Source: Sinorhizobium garamanticum
GTDB lineage: Bacteria > Pseudomonadota > Alphaproteobacteria > Rhizobiales > Rhizobiaceae
Reading direction: 5' to 3'
Assembly (NCBI RefSeq): GCF_029892065.1
Contig: NZ_CP120373.1
Coordinates: forward strand, 2,115,001 to 2,179,000
DNA length: 64,000 bases
A program made the position numbers and the translations under genes. The notes below the pieces were generated by a model, which made no database searches, had not been told where the DNA came from, and worked only from the letters and a program-made list of their open reading frames with translations. Positions within the stretch are counted from its first letter, which is position 1; each line of letters starts with the position of its first letter. Positions 29,150 to 36,959 of this stretch are shown piece after piece.

Positions 29150-29840
29150 TGAGAGGCCCCGTTTGGGTTTGCGCGGAAAGTGTGATCGACCCGCCAGCGG
29201 GCGTCCTGGAAAGCGGGATGGGCCATTGCATCGTCGCGCCGCCGAGAACGTAGCCGATGAGGCCGTTTCGGCCGCCAAGACGCTGACCGTCTCGGGACAG
29301 CGAGAGGTCGGACAATCGGAGGCGGCTATCGCCGCTGTTGCGGCCGACAAGCAATGTCGTTCCGCTGGAGCGTTGGATTGTCCACGAGACCTGAGCAGCC
29401 GACGCATCCGGGTTTCGGAAGAAGACGGGGATGGAATGACGCACGACAAGGCTGACGGTGCCCGCTTGCCGGCGCGCCGGATCCGGAAGCTCATCGACGA
29501 CGACGCGATAGCTCTCCTCGGTCGCGATCGGCGCCTTTGTCACGCGAACAACGCGCACGACGTAGCTCGCATTCGCCTGCATTTCCGTCGCAGGCGGGCT
29601 GGCAACGACATCCTCGGTCGGCTCGAGTCGATCAACGCCGCCTTCCTGCGTCCAGCGGAAGACGCGCACCTGAACGTTGATCGGACGCTTGGCCTCGTTG
29701 CTCAAATTGAGCGTGGCGGCGCTGTCCGGCGCGATCAGGTCGACGGTCGTGGGAGAAACACGCAACGAGGCCGCTTCGCCGATCTGCCCGGAGAGCAGAA
29801 AGAGAGCGGCCGCGCTGATGCATCGCATCATCGGACGCAT
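29121..29840 (-). CDS. periplasmic pilus chaperone
   Basis: The 239-residue protein has a signal peptide followed by two immunoglobulin-like lobes (SLRVSPTTVDLIAPDSAATLNLSNEAKRPINVQVRVFRW and YRVVVDELP, typical of the PapD/CsuC fold). It caps pilin subunits in the periplasm and hands them to the usher. It lies 20 bases from the pilin stop and overlaps the usher start. It ends at 29121 with VAVKDR. Confidence 0.9.
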   Translation of the reverse strand: MRPMMRCISAAALFLLSGQIGEAASLRVSPTTVDLIAPDSAATLNLSNEAKRPINVQVRVFRWTQEGGVDRLEPTEDVVASPPATEMQANASYVVRVVRVTKAPIATEESYRVVVDELPDPARRQAGTVSLVVRHSIPVFFRNPDASAAQVSWTIQRSSGTTLLVGRNSGDSRLRLSDLSLSRDGQRLGGRNGLIGYVLGGATMQWPIPLSRTPAGGSITLSAQTQTGPLNASVAVKDR

Positions 29841-29859
29841 GGTAGCTCACTTTCCGCTG

Positions 29860-30366
29860 TCAGTATTGGACCGTGATGGCCACGATGTCGGAATAGGCGC
29901 CAGCGCCGGGAGTGGTCTGGACAGGCACCCGGCCGTAGACAGTCATGGTCTGCGGATTGCCGTTGCCCGTGCTCGCCACGGTGTCTGTTCCGGGCGTGAA
30001 GCCCCAGACCTGCGTGCGCGCGGCATCGCGATAAAGCGAATAGTTGACGGTTGCAGAGGCCGGCCCGGTCATCTTGCGGACCGCTACGGTGGCGCCTATG
30101 CCGCCGCCCGCGTTCAATCCGACGGTGTAAGGCGTGCTATTGGTGCACTGGACAGTTATCGAGCTCGTCTGGTCGACATTGGCGTCAATGACGCCCGTTG
30201 TTCCGAAATCCATATCGGTCGCTGTGACGACCTTGCACTCGGCGACGATATTGATGCGGACATTCATGTTGCCGGTCGCGGTCGCGGCGAAGGCGGGTCC
30301 GGCAAGGATTGGGTGAGCAATGATTAGGGCTGCGAGAGCCCGAGCGAGAGTCTTGAGCACGGCCAT
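29860..30366 (-). CDS. spore-coat-U-domain major pilin
   Basis: The 168-residue protein has a signal peptide (LARALAALIIAHPILAGPAFA) and one SCPU domain (INIVAECKVVTATDMDFGTTG... ending in TMTVYGRVPVQTTPGAGAYSDIVAITVQY). The start at 30366 has TAGGA upstream; the frame upstream to 30426 is not conserved-looking. First gene of a four-gene Csu-type operon: pilin, chaperone, usher, tip protein. Such pili mediate attachment to surfaces and biofilm formation. Confidence 0.88.
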   Translation of the reverse strand: MAVLKTLARALAALIIAHPILAGPAFAATATGNMNVRINIVAECKVVTATDMDFGTTGVIDANVDQTSSITVQCTNSTPYTVGLNAGGGIGATVAVRKMTGPASATVNYSLYRDAARTQVWGFTPGTDTVASTGNGNPQTMTVYGRVPVQTTPGAGAYSDIVAITVQY

Positions 30367-30749
30367 TATTCCTAAAACGCGTTGAGGGGCAGCATCGTGA
30401 TCCCACTGATACGCGCTCGGGATCATTCAATGCTTCAATGCGATCCGGCGTGTGGAGGGCAACCACGCTGAATAACCGCATGGTGCGCCGCAATATCGGA
30501 ATACCGATGTGCTGTCTGTCAGATCAGTGGCGCGGATGTCACGATAGTTGCGTGAATAGAAAAATAGTGTCGCTCGGCGCAGAGCAGCGACATGTCCCAA
30601 CGCCAGAAGAAACGATTCCATTAGGTTGGACGACCTGCAAAAGCGGCGAAAGGGCAACGCGCGTCGCGGTGGTGGGCGGCCGTCGCGCCTGGCGGTCTTG
30701 CAAGCGAATCACGTGGCCGCCGGCGAGCAAGGCGAAGGACTGGCGCCAA
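30367..30749. other. promoter interval of the pilus operon
   Basis: No convincing coding frame on either strand. It holds the promoter of the pilus operon and the 3' end of the response-regulator transcript. No Zur-like palindrome was seen here. Confidence 0.4.
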
Positions 30750-31109
30750 TCAGCTTCGACGCTGCGTGGCACATGTGGACATCATTGCGAGCAGATCCTC
30801 GTCTTTGCAGGGCTTTGGCATATACGCATCGTAGAACCAACGCTCAGGAAGGTCGTGTTCCGGAGTAGCCGTGATGAGAATGATGGGGCCGGCGTAACCG
30901 TGCTCCCGCACGAGCCTTATCATGGTCATTCCATCCATCCGCGGCATCATGTAATCGGTAATGATGAATTGTGGGGCTTCTCGTTGAACGATTTCGAGGC
31001 CAGCCTGCCCATCGCCGGCGAGTGTCACGTGGTATCCGGCGTGCTCCAGCGCGGAGCAGGTGCATGTGGCTATGAGCCACTCGTCCTCGACCAGTAGAAC
31101 TCGAAGCAT
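30750..31109 (-). CDS. single-domain response regulator (CheY-like receiver)
   Basis: The 119-residue receiver domain has an acidic pocket (LLVEDE), a phospho-acceptor Asp in FIITDYMMPRMDG, a Thr/Ser in ILITATPEHD and a Lys in YMPKPCKDEDLL. There is no output domain, so it acts by protein contact. No kinase gene is adjacent. The pilus operon lies downstream on the same strand after about 380 bases. Region 31110-31318 carries no recognisable gene. Confidence 0.88.
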   Translation of the reverse strand: MLRVLLVEDEWLIATCTCSALEHAGYHVTLAGDGQAGLEIVQREAPQFIITDYMMPRMDGMTMIRLVREHGYAGPIILITATPEHDLPERWFYDAYMPKPCKDEDLLAMMSTCATQRRS

Positions 31110-31318
31110 CGCATTGCCTCGCTTTTTTTCTCACCGCGGTTCAGGCTTCACGCCTAGGGGAACGCGCGATGCGCCTGTTCGATGTGTGAGGGGACGCAAA
31201 ACGCTGGTCGGCGAGTTAACTTCATTGCGCGTTCTGTATGTTCATGCGCGATCCGTCTGAGCCGAGCATCGTTTGCAGGCGTGCCTGGCGGTGAGCGTTT
31301 TGAGAACGGGGAGAGATT

Positions 31319-31561
31319 TCAGGTGTCACGCAAGTCGATGCGTTGGTCTTGGCGTCTGGCTTTGGCAAATCCTCGATCGGTCGCGATGAAGCGCTCGAGC
31401 ATGGGCACGACCAAGCGGACTGGGTCGGCGACGGGCTGCCCGGTTTCCCGCCCGAGCACTTCGGCATAGAGGAGGAGGTCACGGTGGAGCGTGGCAGGCA
31501 GCTCCAGCGTGATCTTCACAGGCTTGTCATCGGCGATGCGTCCGAGTTTCAGCTTGGTCAT
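31319..31561 (-). CDS. DUF2274 family protein
   Basis: A protein of 80 residues with MTKLKLGRIADDKPVKITLELPATLHRDLLLYAEVL, a small ribbon-helix-helix-like start. DUF2274 genes are regularly found right after trbI in alpha- and betaproteobacterial conjugative elements. It follows trbI by 2 bases. Function unknown, perhaps regulatory. Confidence 0.85.
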   Translation of the reverse strand: MTKLKLGRIADDKPVKITLELPATLHRDLLLYAEVLGRETGQPVADPVRLVVPMLERFIATDRGFAKARRQDQRIDLRDT

Positions 31562-31563
31562 CG

Positions 31564-32766
31564 TCAGCTCCTATAGGGTTCGAGCACCAAGTCGCGTGTG
31601 ACGATGACGCGGACTGGAAAGCCGGGGCGGATAGTGAGCGTCGGGGCGACATCGAGTTGGCGCCGCACGATCTGCTGACCGACATCATTGATGCTGTCGG
31701 ATGCACCCTGGCGAAGAGCGCGGAGGATCGCGTCCTCTTCGCTCGACGAGCCGGCCTGGGCGCCGACGCTGAGTATCGTCGACAGAACCGCCGCCTTGAA
31801 TAGTTGCCCCCAATGGTAATCGACGCCGTCCTCCAGGCCGGCATAGCCCTCGGAGTCCGCACCCGGTTGACGTTCGAGGACGATCGAGCGGCCGTTCGGC
31901 AGGATCAACCGGTTCCAGACGAGGAGCGCCCGGCGCTGGCCGAACTGCACGCCATTGTCGTACTGCCCGATGAGCCGCGTTCCCTGCGGAACGAGGAGGT
32001 AACGGCCGGTGGGGCTGTCATAGACATTCTCGGTCACCTGGGCAGTAATCTGGCCGGGGAGATCGGACCGGATACCGGTGATTAGCGCCGCCGGAATGAC
32101 CGCACCGGCCTGAAGAACAAAAGGTGATGCCGGCGGCGAGACCCGGTCAGGCGAAACGGTGCGCTTGTCCGGTGGGGCGTTGAGGAAGGCCAGTTGACGG
32201 TCCTGTGCAGTGGACGCGCCGGGTTGGCCGCCGACGTCGATACCCGTAAGGCCAGGCGCTGCAGACAGGCTGGCGCCCTGGCCGGTCGCTGCGGTCGTCG
32301 CGCCGGTCTGGAAGAAGACGCGGCTGGTGCGCGCCGCCTCTTCTTCGGCGAGCCGGCGTTGCTCCTCGGGATCGACGGCTGGCGTTGTCATCACGGGCGG
32401 GGTGACTGGCTGCCCCCGGTTCTGCGCATCGAGGATCGGCCGACCGAGGTCGCCCGGCAAGGGCGGGCCCAGCACGGGACCGGTATAGTCTTTCGGCAGG
32501 CCCGAAAGGCCATCGGCCGTCTGGCGGTTGTCGGTCGAATAGAGTTCTTCGCCAGTCTTGGAGGCATTCTGCGTCTGCAGGGCATAGATCAAGGCCCCGC
32601 CGACCCCAAGGCCAGCGACCAAGCCGACACCGGCCAGGACCTTGCGCGAGATGCGCGTCACGCGGGGAGCGTCCGCGCGCAGCCGCATTGTTGCGACGGG
32701 CTCGCCCCCCTGCGGGTGCACGGGCTCGTCACGCTCCATTCCCTGTTCCTTGTCGGTTTGGCTCAT
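31564..32766 (-). CDS. trbI: TrbI, conjugative type IV secretion protein (VirB10-like)
   Basis: The 400-residue protein has one membrane segment near residues 42-64 (RKVLAGVGLVAGLGVGGALIYAL) and a Pro-rich periplasmic stretch. The TrbI/VirB10 C-terminal domain contains LQAGAVIPAALITGIRSDLPGQITAQVTENVYDSPTG and VPQGTRLIGQYDN. It spans the envelope and gates the mating channel. It overlaps trbG by 4 bases and precedes DUF2274. Confidence 0.95.
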   Translation of the reverse strand: MSQTDKEQGMERDEPVHPQGGEPVATMRLRADAPRVTRISRKVLAGVGLVAGLGVGGALIYALQTQNASKTGEELYSTDNRQTADGLSGLPKDYTGPVLGPPLPGDLGRPILDAQNRGQPVTPPVMTTPAVDPEEQRRLAEEEAARTSRVFFQTGATTAATGQGASLSAAPGLTGIDVGGQPGASTAQDRQLAFLNAPPDKRTVSPDRVSPPASPFVLQAGAVIPAALITGIRSDLPGQITAQVTENVYDSPTGRYLLVPQGTRLIGQYDNGVQFGQRRALLVWNRLILPNGRSIVLERQPGADSEGYAGLEDGVDYHWGQLFKAAVLSTILSVGAQAGSSSEEDAILRALRQGASDSINDVGQQIVRRQLDVAPTLTIRPGFPVRVIVTRDLVLEPYRS

Positions 32767-33746
32767 GATGTCGGCTTTCCATCGGTGCGCACGATCCGGA
32801 CCGTTTGCTGGCTTTTTCCGTTGCCAAGGCGCAGCTCCGCTGCACCGAAGAGCCGGTCGACGATCAGGACATTCTGGTGGATGCGGCTGTTGGCGATCTG
32901 TGGTTCGCCGTCGGGGCCTATGACGAAGAGCGGGGGCATCTCGCCCTGGACGATGCCGCGCGAGAACTCGATATAGACCCGCCGGCCGTCGTCATAGACC
33001 GAGACCGGGCGCCATGGCGGGGTGTCGCCGGTCAGCCCGTAGCGATAGTTCCGTGCCGCGATCGCCGGGATGATTGGCGTGGCGGGGATATTCTGGCGTT
33101 GCGATGCGGACGGCGAGGGATAGGCCCAGGCGACGGCCGGCATGTAGGGCTTTTCGCCGGAGCGGAGCTCGATCAGATAAGTGCGCCGGTCCGTCGTGAT
33201 GAAGAGGTTGGTGGTGATGTCCGGTCGCGTCGGTTTGACCAGGACATGGACGCGACGTGTGGCGCCGCTGCCGCTTTCGGTGTCGCCGATGATCCAGCGC
33301 GCGGTATCGCCGGCCGCGATCGGTCCGGAGCCGGTCAGGCTCTCTCCCGGCTCGAGCGCGATATCGGTGATCTGTCCCACTGCCGCGTAGACCTGGTAGA
33401 GGGCGCCATCGCTATAAGGATAGATCTGGATGGCATTGTAGTATCCCTCGCGACGCGGTTGGACGCGTGCGGCGGCGTTGGCGTTCTCAACGCGCGTGAT
33501 TGGCAGGCTTGCGGCCGGACCCCCACGGCTGGGGGTCCAGGGTGGTGGGACATGAAGGGGGCGCGGTCGCCCATCAGCGGTGGATGTAGGGACTGCCGGA
33601 ACCGGTGGAATATGAGCATCGTAGCTTATCTCCGGCGGCTTTGTTGCGGTAGCGCAGCCGGCAAGCATCGAGCCTGCGAGGAGAACGCCCGCCATTGCGG
33701 TAGTACGGAAGGCCGGCTTTCCGGCGATGCGGAAAGCGGGGGTCAT
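32763..33746 (-). CDS. trbG: TrbG, conjugative type IV secretion protein (VirB9-like)
   Basis: A 327-residue lipoprotein-like protein (signal with MLAGCATATKPP lipobox). The TrbG/VirB9 fold shows YPYSDGALYQVYAAVGQITDIALEPGE and a C-terminal NYRYGLTGDTPPWRPVSVYDDGRRVYIEF block. It forms the outer-membrane core complex with TrbI. It overlaps trbF and trbI by 4 bases each, showing a tightly coupled trb operon. Confidence 0.95.
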   Translation of the reverse strand: MTPAFRIAGKPAFRTTAMAGVLLAGSMLAGCATATKPPEISYDAHIPPVPAVPTSTADGRPRPLHVPPPWTPSRGGPAASLPITRVENANAAARVQPRREGYYNAIQIYPYSDGALYQVYAAVGQITDIALEPGESLTGSGPIAAGDTARWIIGDTESGSGATRRVHVLVKPTRPDITTNLFITTDRRTYLIELRSGEKPYMPAVAWAYPSPSASQRQNIPATPIIPAIAARNYRYGLTGDTPPWRPVSVYDDGRRVYIEFSRGIVQGEMPPLFVIGPDGEPQIANSRIHQNVLIVDRLFGAAELRLGNGKSQQTVRIVRTDGKPTS

Positions 33747-34432
33747 TGTCCAAGCTCCTTCGACCAGTTGATGGCATTGACGTAGATGCCCAGCGGGTTG
33801 GCGCGGAGCTTCTCGGAATTGCGGGGCGGCTGCACCACGATTGTCAGGATCGCCGTCCAGCGCTCGGTTCCGGCGAGCGACCCGTCCTGATAGCGCCGCT
33901 CGGTCCAGGCGACGCGGAAGCTGTCAGGCGATGCGCGGATGACACTCGACACGTCGACGGCGATCTGGATCCGGCCGACCTTGGTGAACGGGTCGTCGGC
34001 GCGCGCGTGGTCGTTGAGCGCCATGGCGCCACGGTCGGTTGTGAACTCATAGGCTCGAAGCCAGTTCTGACGGACGATAATCGCGTCGGCGGGGATGCTT
34101 CTGACCTGCTCGATGAAGCGAGCCAGATGCCAGGCCACTTGCGGGTCGGTCGGGCGATAGTCCGCGGTTGCTGGGGCGACCGCCTCCGCCTGACCGAGAT
34201 CGTCGACCTGGACCACCCAGGGCACGACGGTCCCGCGGGCGGATTGCCATACGAGCGCGGAGGCGAACCCCGCCGACAGGATGAGGCAACCGAAAGCCAT
34301 GAGCCGCCAGTTCCTGGCCTGCACTCGGACGGAGCCGATGCGCTCGTCCCAGACCTGGGCGGCGCGCTGATAGGGAGTCTCCGGCTGTGGAGACTTGCCG
34401 TAATGGGTGGACGGTCGTCGGAAGAGATTCAT
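33743..34432 (-). CDS. trbF: TrbF, conjugative type IV secretion protein (VirB8-like)
   Basis: A 229-residue protein with a short cytoplasmic tail, one membrane segment (RLMAFGCLILSAGFASALVW) and a periplasmic VirB8 domain (WHLARFIEQVRSIPADAIIVRQNWLRAYEF). It is an assembly scaffold of the inner-membrane complex. It overlaps trbL and trbG. Confidence 0.95.
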   Translation of the reverse strand: MNLFRRPSTHYGKSPQPETPYQRAAQVWDERIGSVRVQARNWRLMAFGCLILSAGFASALVWQSARGTVVPWVVQVDDLGQAEAVAPATADYRPTDPQVAWHLARFIEQVRSIPADAIIVRQNWLRAYEFTTDRGAMALNDHARADDPFTKVGRIQIAVDVSSVIRASPDSFRVAWTERRYQDGSLAGTERWTAILTIVVQPPRNSEKLRANPLGIYVNAINWSKELGQ

Positions 34433-35787
34433 GAGCGGTCGCTTTCGGACAGGTTGACGGAGGAGCCGCCGCCATGGGCGTCTCCGGAACGGATGGCGTG
34501 GGCGGTGGCCTGAACGCCGTGTGAGAGCTGCTGCGAGCGCTTCATGCGCTCTGCCCAGGCGGGCGCGGCGTCCGCGCGTGCGGCAGCGGCTTCGCTAGTG
34601 CCTTCGCCGCCGCCGATCGTGCCCATGGTCGAGGAGCCGCCGGTCGCTTCGACGGTGGATTTGGCCCCGGCTGCGTAGCTCGCCTTGAGACTGTCGGCGG
34701 CGCGTGTGGCGGCGCGCTTCAGGGGCGAGACCGCCCCGCTGGCCCCGGCCTTTGCCACGCCGCCGAGGCCGGAGGCGACGGCTGCCATACCTGTTTCTCC
34801 GGCAGCGCCGAGGCTGTAGGCAGTGGAGGCGCCACCGGCCATGGCGGCGCCGCCGCGGGCGGCGGCAGCAGCGCCGCCCAGGAGGGAAGCTCCGCCGGAC
34901 ATGGCGGCGCCGGCGGTCGCCGCGCCGACAGCGACAACGCCGCCTGCGGCGAGGCCGGTCCCGACCGCGCTGCCTGCGCCGAGTTGCGGACCACCGGAAA
35001 CGATGCCGTTGGCGATGCCGGGCCCGAAGATGCCAAGGCCGAGTAGCGACAAGGCGGCGAGCACGATCGCCATGGCCTGGTCGATGGTCGGCGTCTGGCC
35101 ACCGAAGCCCTGTGTGAACTGCGAGAACAGCGTCGAGCCGATCCCGATGATGACGGCGAGGACAAGCACCTTGATGCCGCTCGAGATCACGTTTCCGAGC
35201 ACACGTTCGGCCATGAAGGCGGACTTGCCGAAGAGGCCGAAGGGGATGAGGACGAAGCCGGCAAGCGTGGTCAGCTTGAACTCGATCAGGGTGACGAAGA
35301 GCTGGACGGCGAGGATGAAGAAGGCGAGCAGCACCAGAACCCATGCGAACAGCATGCAGGCGATCTGGATGAAGTTCTCGAAGAACGCCATCCAGCCCAT
35401 GAGGTCCGAGATGGACTCGAGCAGCGGCCGGCCGGCGTCCAGTCCGGTTTGCGCGACCTTGCCGGGCCGCAGGAGATCGGCAGTCGAGAAGCCGGTTCCG
35501 GACGCCTTGAGGCCGAGGCCGGCAAAGCTCTCGAAAACGATGCGGGCGAGATTGTTCCAGTTGGAGATGAGGTAAGCGAAGACGCCGACGAAGAGCGTTT
35601 TCTTCACGAGGCGCGCGATGATGTCGTCGTCGGCGCCCCAACTCCAGAAGAGCGCGGCGAGCGTCACGTCGATGACGATCAACGTGGTGGCGATGAAGGC
35701 GACTTCGCCACCGAGCAGGCCGAAGCCGGAATCGATGTAGCGGGTGAAGACCTCCAGAAACTGGTCGATGACGCCGGTGCCGCCCAT
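34429..35787 (-). CDS. trbL: TrbL, conjugative type IV secretion membrane protein (VirB6-like)
   Basis: The 452-residue polytopic protein has membrane segments in the first 280 residues (FLEVFTRYIDSGFGLLGG, EFKLTTLAGFVLIPFGLFGKSAFMAERVLG). A low-complexity Ala/Gly-rich tail follows, as is usual for TrbL. It forms part of the inner-membrane channel. The tail accounts for the many open antisense frames here. Confidence 0.94.
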   Translation of the reverse strand: MGGTGVIDQFLEVFTRYIDSGFGLLGGEVAFIATTLIVIDVTLAALFWSWGADDDIIARLVKKTLFVGVFAYLISNWNNLARIVFESFAGLGLKASGTGFSTADLLRPGKVAQTGLDAGRPLLESISDLMGWMAFFENFIQIACMLFAWVLVLLAFFILAVQLFVTLIEFKLTTLAGFVLIPFGLFGKSAFMAERVLGNVISSGIKVLVLAVIIGIGSTLFSQFTQGFGGQTPTIDQAMAIVLAALSLLGLGIFGPGIANGIVSGGPQLGAGSAVGTGLAAGGVVAVGAATAGAAMSGGASLLGGAAAAARGGAAMAGGASTAYSLGAAGETGMAAVASGLGGVAKAGASGAVSPLKRAATRAADSLKASYAAGAKSTVEATGGSSTMGTIGGGEGTSEAAAARADAAPAWAERMKRSQQLSHGVQATAHAIRSGDAHGGGSSVNLSESDRS

Positions 35788-35790
35788 GAA

Positions 35791-36186
35791 TTATTGGTCC
35801 TCGCTCGCATCCGGCGCGATCGCCGGTGCGGTTTCCTTAAGAATGGGATTGTCCGGGAGGACGTCCGTGGGCGCCGGAGTGGCGGGAGTGTTCGGAGCGG
35901 CCGGGCGATCGACCTGCCGGTCGGTGGGCCGCGCACCGGGAGTGAGGAACCGCTGGCGGTTCTCAGCCCAGGCGCGCAGGCAGCCGGCGTCGCGAGCGCC
36001 GGCTTCGCCCATTACGGCACAGCGCCGAAGCTCAGCCCGCAGCGGGTCGACGCGGCTGTCATCGCGGTCGCCGAGCGCTGGCGTCTCCGGCTCCTCCTCT
36101 TTCCGGGTCATCTCGATTGCGGTCGCGGTCAGCGCGACCGCGATGAGGCCTACTGCCGCGAGCCGGGCGAACCACTTGCCGTCCAT
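35791..36186 (-). CDS. TrbK-like entry-exclusion candidate
   Basis: The 131-residue protein has one N-terminal membrane segment (ARLAAVGLIAVALTATAIEM) and a central CAVMGEAGARDAGCLRAWAENRQRFLTPG with two Cys. It sits between trbJ and trbL, where entry-exclusion proteins (TrbK) occur in trb operons. It lacks an obvious lipobox, so the assignment rests on position, size and the Cys-containing block. Confidence 0.75.
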   Translation of the reverse strand: MDGKWFARLAAVGLIAVALTATAIEMTRKEEEPETPALGDRDDSRVDPLRAELRRCAVMGEAGARDAGCLRAWAENRQRFLTPGARPTDRQVDRPAAPNTPATPAPTDVLPDNPILKETAPAIAPDASEDQ

Positions 36187-36197
36187 GCTCGCCTCCG

Positions 36198-36959
36198 TCA
36201 GTTGTGGAACATCCGGGCGTTGCCCGGCTGGTAGCTGGCGCCCGGGGTGAGGAAGCGGCGGCGCTGCTCGCGACCCTGCTCGGCCGCGGCGGCGCGCTCT
36301 GCCTCGGCGAGCGCCTGCGCGCGTCCGTTGGCGGCGACGACCGCGGTGAGATCAGCGAGCTGCTGGGCCTGCAATGCAAGGAGCTGGTTCCCCGCCTGCG
36401 TCGCCTGCAGGGCGCCGGTAGCGCCCTGGCTCTGACCGACGAGCGCGGACATCTGCGTGCGGTTGGTGTCGAGGTTGCCGATGACGGTCGCTTGCACACG
36501 CATCGCGTCCTGCAGCCCGCCGACCGTGTTCTGCCAGCGCGAGCGTGCGCCTGCCACGAGCTGCTGATCGGTCGCGGACATCGACACCTTGCCGTAGGTG
36601 GTCCGGAAGGCCTGGTCGATCTGCTGGACATCGAAGGCGATGTTTTGTGCCTGGGCGAGGAGCCGCTGGGTGCGCTGGACGGACTGCTGGAGCTGCTGCA
36701 GCGAGGAGAAAGGCAGGCTCGCGAGGTTGCGGGCCTGGTTGATCAGCATCTGCGCCTCGTTCTGAAGCGAGGTGATCTGATTGGTGATCTGCTCGAGTGA
36801 GCGCGCCGCCGAAAGCAGGTTCTGCACGTAGTTCTTCGGATCGAAGACGATGACCGCGTGCGCCGGTGTGGTGAGAAAGGGCGAAAGCGCGGCGGGCGTG
36901 GCAAGTAGGGCCGCGACGATGCGAAGCGTGCGGACGCGACGGAGGGAACGCATGGTCAT
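36198..36959 (-). CDS. trbJ: TrbJ, conjugative type IV secretion protein (VirB5-like)
   Basis: The 253-residue periplasmic protein has a signal peptide (LRIVAALLATPAALSPFLTTPAHA) and the TrbJ pattern VIVFDPKNYVQNLLSAARSLEQITNQITSLQNEAQMLINQARNL. Long helices rich in Gln follow. It is a minor pilus component. The start at 36959 overlaps the trbE stop. Its C-terminus contains RRRFLTPGA, a string also found in the neighbouring TrbK-like protein (QRFLTPGA). Confidence 0.94.
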   Translation of the reverse strand: MTMRSLRRVRTLRIVAALLATPAALSPFLTTPAHAVIVFDPKNYVQNLLSAARSLEQITNQITSLQNEAQMLINQARNLASLPFSSLQQLQQSVQRTQRLLAQAQNIAFDVQQIDQAFRTTYGKVSMSATDQQLVAGARSRWQNTVGGLQDAMRVQATVIGNLDTNRTQMSALVGQSQGATGALQATQAGNQLLALQAQQLADLTAVVAANGRAQALAEAERAAAAEQGREQRRRFLTPGASYQPGNARMFHN

